A stretch of 56,987 bases of DNA from positions 1-56,987 of the forward strand of contig JBFIBB010000002.1 of the NCBI GenBank assembly GCA_041582695.1, written 5' to 3'. The position numbers were made by a program, and so were the translations under genes. The notes beneath the pieces were generated by a model, which saw only the letters and a list, made by a program, of their open reading frames with translations, was not told where the DNA came from and ran no database searches. Source of the stretch: JAWKWH01 sp041582695 (lineage in GTDB: Bacteria > Pseudomonadota > Alphaproteobacteria > Rhizobiales > Rhizobiaceae). Positions 53,814 to 56,987 of the stretch are shown here, piece by piece. Each line of letters starts with the position of its first letter. Within the stretch, counting starts at the first letter, position 1.

Positions 53814-55027
53814 CAGAAGTCGTTGTCGGTGTTGGCGTCATCACGCTTTTGGTTACAGCATTGACTGCCCTGATTACTGCTACGCGTCGTTCGTTAATGT
53901 CTGCGGAACCCGTATTCATTACTATCAATGACACGAAAAGAATCCAAGCGACGTCCAATACCAAGCTTCTCGCGGCGCTCAATGATAACGGCATCGCAGT
54001 ACCTTCGGCCTGCGCCGGTGCGGGAACCTGCGGGTTGTGTCGCGTCAAGGTTTCAGGTGCAGGCGCGCCGTTGCCGACGGAGACTGCAAGGCTGACCGCT
54101 GCGCAGTTGCGCGAAGGCGAACGGCTGGCTTGTCAGGTCACCTTGCGCGGACCGGTCGCGGTCAAAGTGCCGGATGCACTGATTGGTGTGGAACCGGCGG
54201 AGGTAACGGTTGTCGCCAATTCCTCTCTGACGCCCTTTATCCGCGAATTGGTGCTGGCATATCCGGAAGGCAAGGCACCCGATGTGCGCGCCGGCGACTA
54301 CATCCAGCTGGAAGCGCCGGCCTATCAGCTCGACTACCGCAACATAAAGGTGCCGCAGGATCACGAAGATGAATGGGTCAAGGTGCGGCACCTGAAGGCA
54401 TCGAGCCACGAACAGGTTAACCGCGCCTATTCGATCTCAAACCGGCTGGAGGATACACAAGCCGGGCGTCTGGTCCTGAATATCCGTTTGGCCTTGCCCC
54501 CTCCGCACAATCCGCAAGCGCCACCGGGCATTGTGTCGTCCTGGTTGTTTGCGCTCAAGGAAGGCGACAAAGTCACAGCGACAGGCCCATTTGGCTCGTT
54601 TCGCGCGCGTCCCTCCGATCGCGAGATGGTATTTATCGGCGGCGGCGTTGGAATGGCGCCATTGCGGGCAATCATCCTCGAAGAACTCCAGGTCAACAAG
54701 ACAAAGCGCCTGATGAGCCTCTGGTATGGCGCGCGCAATCGGCGTGAACTCATATATGTCGACGAGCTGGACAGGCTTGCCGCCCAGAACCGGAATTTTC
54801 GTTGGGTCAGCGCGCTTTCTCAACCTGATCGCAACGACGATTGGGATGGTCCGACCGGTTTCATCCACGACGTGGTGTTCCGTGAGTATCTGGCGTCCCA
54901 TCCAGCGCCGGAAGACTGCGAGTACTACCTTTGCGGCCCGCCGCTGATGATCAAGGCCGTCATGTCCATGCTGGATGATCTTGGGGTCGAACCTGACAGC
55001 ATATTCAACGACGATTTTGGAGTTTAG
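53810..55027 (+). CDS. nqrF: Na+-translocating NADH:quinone reductase subunit F (NqrF)
   Basis: A 405-residue NADH-oxidising subunit of normal length. N-terminal TM helix (about 4-24); 2Fe-2S domain with Cys 68, 74, 77 and 108 (C-x5-C-x2-C ... C); FAD-binding RAYSISN at 205-211; NADH-binding GGGVGMAPLRAI and YYLCGPPLMIKAV; C-terminal DDFGV. All electron-input sites are intact, so the complex should accept electrons from NADH. It overlaps nqrE by four bases. Confidence 0.95.
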   Translation: MTEVVVGVGVITLLVTALTALITATRRSLMSAEPVFITINDTKRIQATSNTKLLAALNDNGIAVPSACAGAGTCGLCRVKVSGAGAPLPTETARLTAAQLREGERLACQVTLRGPVAVKVPDALIGVEPAEVTVVANSSLTPFIRELVLAYPEGKAPDVRAGDYIQLEAPAYQLDYRNIKVPQDHEDEWVKVRHLKASSHEQVNRAYSISNRLEDTQAGRLVLNIRLALPPPHNPQAPPGIVSSWLFALKEGDKVTATGPFGSFRARPSDREMVFIGGGVGMAPLRAIILEELQVNKTKRLMSLWYGARNRRELIYVDELDRLAAQNRNFRWVSALSQPDRNDDWDGPTGFIHDVVFREYLASHPAPEDCEYYLCGPPLMIKAVMSMLDDLGVEPDSIFNDDFGV

Positions 55028-55032
55028 CGGTC

Positions 55033-56031
55033 ATGGCTCAGCAAACGATAAGACGACGCGATTTCATAGCAGCTTCTTTGACGGGAGCTGCGGGGATCCT
55101 TTCGATGCCGATGCTTTCATTTGCGACGAATGCGGTTCAGTTACTTGAAGGCCCCGCTTTTGCAACGCGGTGGCGGGTTTTGTGCGACCATGGAGCAGAC
55201 CTTTGGGAAGTAAACCGTGTCGTGGAGGCGACTGTCGCGCAAATCGACCGATCCATGTCGCCCTATCGCCAAGACAGCGAGGTTTCGATCTTCAATGCAT
55301 TTCAAGGCGATCGAGCGTTGCAGGTCTCTGGTTGTCTTGGGAAGGTTTTGGCACGTGCCGACGAGATTTCCCATTTGAGCGGGGGTGCGTTCGACCCCGG
55401 CGTTGGCCCGCTGGTTAGCCGTGTTGGTTTCGGTCCCATCGAGGGCGAGTACGTGCCTTTTCTAGAGGGAATTGAAATTGACGGCGAACGTGTCGTGAAA
55501 CTCGACCGGAATGCGACCTTGGATCTTTGTGGAATAGCAAAGGGCTTTGCAATCGATGAAATCGCCCTGCGTCTGCAAGTGCGTGGTGTTCGTGACGCGC
55601 TCATCGAGATCGGTGGCGAGTTTGTCGCCTTGGGCAGGCATCCATCCGGACGTGCTTGGCGTGTTGCTATTGAAAACCCGCACCCGGGCGTGGACGGCGC
55701 AATTACTGTCGTAAATCTGGAAAATCGCGCGATAGCCACCTCCGGCCATCGCTATCAGGGCATCAACGGTTCCGTTAAAATGTCGCATATAATCGACCCC
55801 GCCACACAGCGGCCGGCAAATCAGCGCGTCTTGAGCGCCACCGTAATTGCCGACACCGGAATTGACGCCGACTCATGGTCGACGTCGCTGTGTGCTTTGG
55901 GACCGGGCCCCTCGGTCACGCTGGCGCGCCTTGCGAATTTGGATGCCCTGATCGTGTGCGCGAATGAATACGGGCCCGGGACCAAGCTCGTGCGTACCGG
56001 TAAGTTTGCGGATCACGAGGTTTCGACATGA
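55033..56031 (+). CDS. apbE: FAD:protein FMN transferase (ApbE)
   Basis: A 332-residue ApbE that links FMN to the Thr of S/TGAT motifs. It carries a twin-arginine-type export signal (RRRDFIAAS, with a hydrophobic region to about 31), so it acts in the periplasm. Family motifs SPYRQDSEVSIFN, GGAFDPGVGPLV, DLCGIAKGFAID, IEIGGEFVALG, and the metal-binding end SATVIADTGIDADSWST are visible. Located within the nqr operon, its client is NqrC; NqrB here seems to lack the acceptor Thr. Confidence 0.93.
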   Translation: MAQQTIRRRDFIAASLTGAAGILSMPMLSFATNAVQLLEGPAFATRWRVLCDHGADLWEVNRVVEATVAQIDRSMSPYRQDSEVSIFNAFQGDRALQVSGCLGKVLARADEISHLSGGAFDPGVGPLVSRVGFGPIEGEYVPFLEGIEIDGERVVKLDRNATLDLCGIAKGFAIDEIALRLQVRGVRDALIEIGGEFVALGRHPSGRAWRVAIENPHPGVDGAITVVNLENRAIATSGHRYQGINGSVKMSHIIDPATQRPANQRVLSATVIADTGIDADSWSTSLCALGPGPSVTLARLANLDALIVCANEYGPGTKLVRTGKFADHEVST

Positions 56032-56204
56032 CAGCCGCCGTCTCAGCTCTCGCTGCAATTCTCGCCTTTGCCTTGCTGATTGGCGGCCTGGCTCTTGGGC
56101 AGGTTTTCGGCCGACCTGCAATAAAGGGCAGCTGTGGCGGCCTGGCCTGCGTCAGGGGAACACGATGCGAAGGCTGCATGGGTGTGGAGGAGAATCCAAA
56201 ATGA
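56028..56204 (+). CDS. nqrM: NQR maturation protein NqrM
   Basis: A 58-residue protein: one TM helix (about 5-26) followed by the family motif FGRPAIKGSCGGLAC and Cys at 36, 41, 47 and 50. NqrM (formerly DUF539) is needed to assemble the NqrD/NqrE iron-sulfur centre. It overlaps apbE and the CBS gene by four bases at each end. Confidence 0.88.
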   Translation: MTAAVSALAAILAFALLIGGLALGQVFGRPAIKGSCGGLACVRGTRCEGCMGVEENPK

Positions 56205-56593
56205 ACATGCCATGCGTAGCCGACTACATGTCACGGAACTTGATAACATTGAAGCCAAGCCAGGAAATCAACGATGCCATGAACACGTTGCTTGATCACC
56301 GCATATCCGGTGCGCCGGTAGTCGACGATGAAGGCTGGCTGGTGGGAGTGCTGTCAAAGAAAGATTGCCTGCGCGCCGCAATCGAGGCGAGTTACTATCG
56401 TGCCTGGTCCGGCAAGGTGAGCGACTTCATGTCACGCGACCCGCAGACGATAGAGGCCGACGTGAGTATACTGGATGCCGCAAATCGGTTTGCGGACTCC
56501 GAATTTCGACGGTTTCCCGTTCTGAGCGCGGGAAAGCTTGTCGGTCAGATATCGCGGGCCGATGCACTGCGCGCCATGCGTGATCTGTGGTGA
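56201..56593 (+). CDS. CBS-pair domain protein
   Basis: A 130-residue protein consisting of two CBS domains (about 5-60 and 72-128): VADYMSRNLITLKPSQEINDA and VSDFMSRDPQTIEADVSILDA begin the two halves. CBS pairs bind adenine nucleotides. Its translational coupling (ATGA) to nqrM suggests it senses adenylate or NAD(H) state for the NQR complex, but this is inference; no other domain is present. Confidence 0.85.
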   Translation: MNMPCVADYMSRNLITLKPSQEINDAMNTLLDHRISGAPVVDDEGWLVGVLSKKDCLRAAIEASYYRAWSGKVSDFMSRDPQTIEADVSILDAANRFADSEFRRFPVLSAGKLVGQISRADALRAMRDLW

Positions 56594-56987
56594 ATAGTGA
56601 CAAATTGCGGCAACCGCATAGGCATATCTCGCGGATGTCTGAGCATCATTGAGTGTCGCAACGTACCGGTTATTCACTCGGCAATTGGATCAGCCTGTTT
56701 CGCTGAATGACGAGGCGATGACCGGATCGCCCAATAAGCCTCGCCAAGATGATGACAGACAAAGCGCTAACTTCCGAGGCGCCAGAGCCTGCTTGGGTGC
56801 GAAAGGTCAAATACCGTCACTTCTGCAAAACGCCCGAATTGTTACTCCGTTATGCGAGTAGATCAGCTCATTCCACCGCTCATCGGCGCGGGAAAAACCT
56901 GTTCTCATCAATTTCCACCCACGCATGGCAATCCCTCACACCAAAGGCCGAACAGCGGCCGTCAGTGATCGGGAATAATCTGCTCAT
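56594..56987. other. Right-end stretch, no gene supported
   Basis: The last 394 bases hold only short frames without recognisable products. A small hairpin TGCGG-CAA-CCGCA (56606-56618) lies 13 bases after the CBS gene stop and could end the nqr operon, although it has no T-run. A frame that starts on the minus strand at 56987 ends after 35 codons. Confidence 0.4.

Noticed and set aside
56649..56861. 70-codon frame after the CBS gene
   Set aside because: No domain or start signal.
56880..56987. Minus-strand 35-codon frame starting at the right edge
   Set aside because: Short, closed by a stop, no recognised family; a chance frame.

Overview
The window looks like chromosomal DNA of an alphaproteobacterium, most likely a Hyphomicrobiales (Rhizobiales) member with a marine or soil heterotrophic lifestyle. 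The basis is the purA / membrane protein / rpoH / rluD order at the left end, rhizobial-type cbb3 oxidase genes with an FnrN-type regulator, the TRAP transporters, and moderately high GC content. The assignment below order level is inference. The sequence contains about 55 protein genes, one tRNA, and several regulatory palindromes. No CRISPR array, complete insertion sequence or prophage was seen. REGION 1 (1-5.8 kb): the 3' end of purA, a low-complexity single-TM protein, rpoH (sigma-32), rluD, a small single-TM protein divergent from rluD, and an unrecognised exported protein with EF-hand-like calcium loops. REGION 2 (5.8-18.7 kb): a catabolic island. A TRAP carboxylate transporter (its dctQ carries an in-frame TGA) and a MarR regulator lie on the minus strand. 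They face a plus-strand operon of tightly packed genes: ferredoxin-type reductase, Rieske oxygenase alpha and beta, CoA ligase, thiolase-like protein lacking the nucleophilic Cys, a DUF35 zinc-ribbon/OB protein fused to a catalytically degenerate SDR domain, a cyclase-family hydrolase and a functional-looking SDR. The substrate is probably a cyclic or aromatic acid. A gamma-glutamyl-GABA hydrolase-like gene and tRNA-Ala(CGC) follow. REGION 3 (18.9-30.8 kb): yggT and DUF167 genes, then a microaerobic respiration block: hemN, fnrN, a hemerythrin-like gene, ccoNOQP and ccoGHIS. TTGA(T/C)-N4-(A/G)TCAA boxes precede hemN, ccoN and ccoG. REGION 4 (30.8-46.6 kb): a minus-strand ROK repressor gene overlaps genes for a DUF1111 di-heme protein and an FG-GAP/ASPIC protein. 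It is divergent from a xylose operon (xylF-H-G-B-A, then glucokinase). A second TRAP transporter and an HpcH/HpaI aldolase follow, suggesting sugar-acid use. REGION 5 (46.6-57 kb): a 0.7-kb gene-poor stretch. Then comes a divergent pair of operons: a pentaheme cytochrome c and a CPA2-type Na+/H+ antiporter on the minus strand; nqrABCDEF, apbE, nqrM and a CBS-domain gene on the plus strand. A fourth Fnr-type box lies between them. NqrB is about 150 residues shorter than usual and lacks the Thr of the SGAT flavinylation motif, while NqrC keeps it. I regard this combined cytochrome / antiporter / variant NQR module as the best candidate here for an undescribed system: a low-oxygen-induced sodium-coupled complex whose electron route may differ from canonical NADH to ubiquinone. 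This is a hypothesis drawn from sequence and context only.
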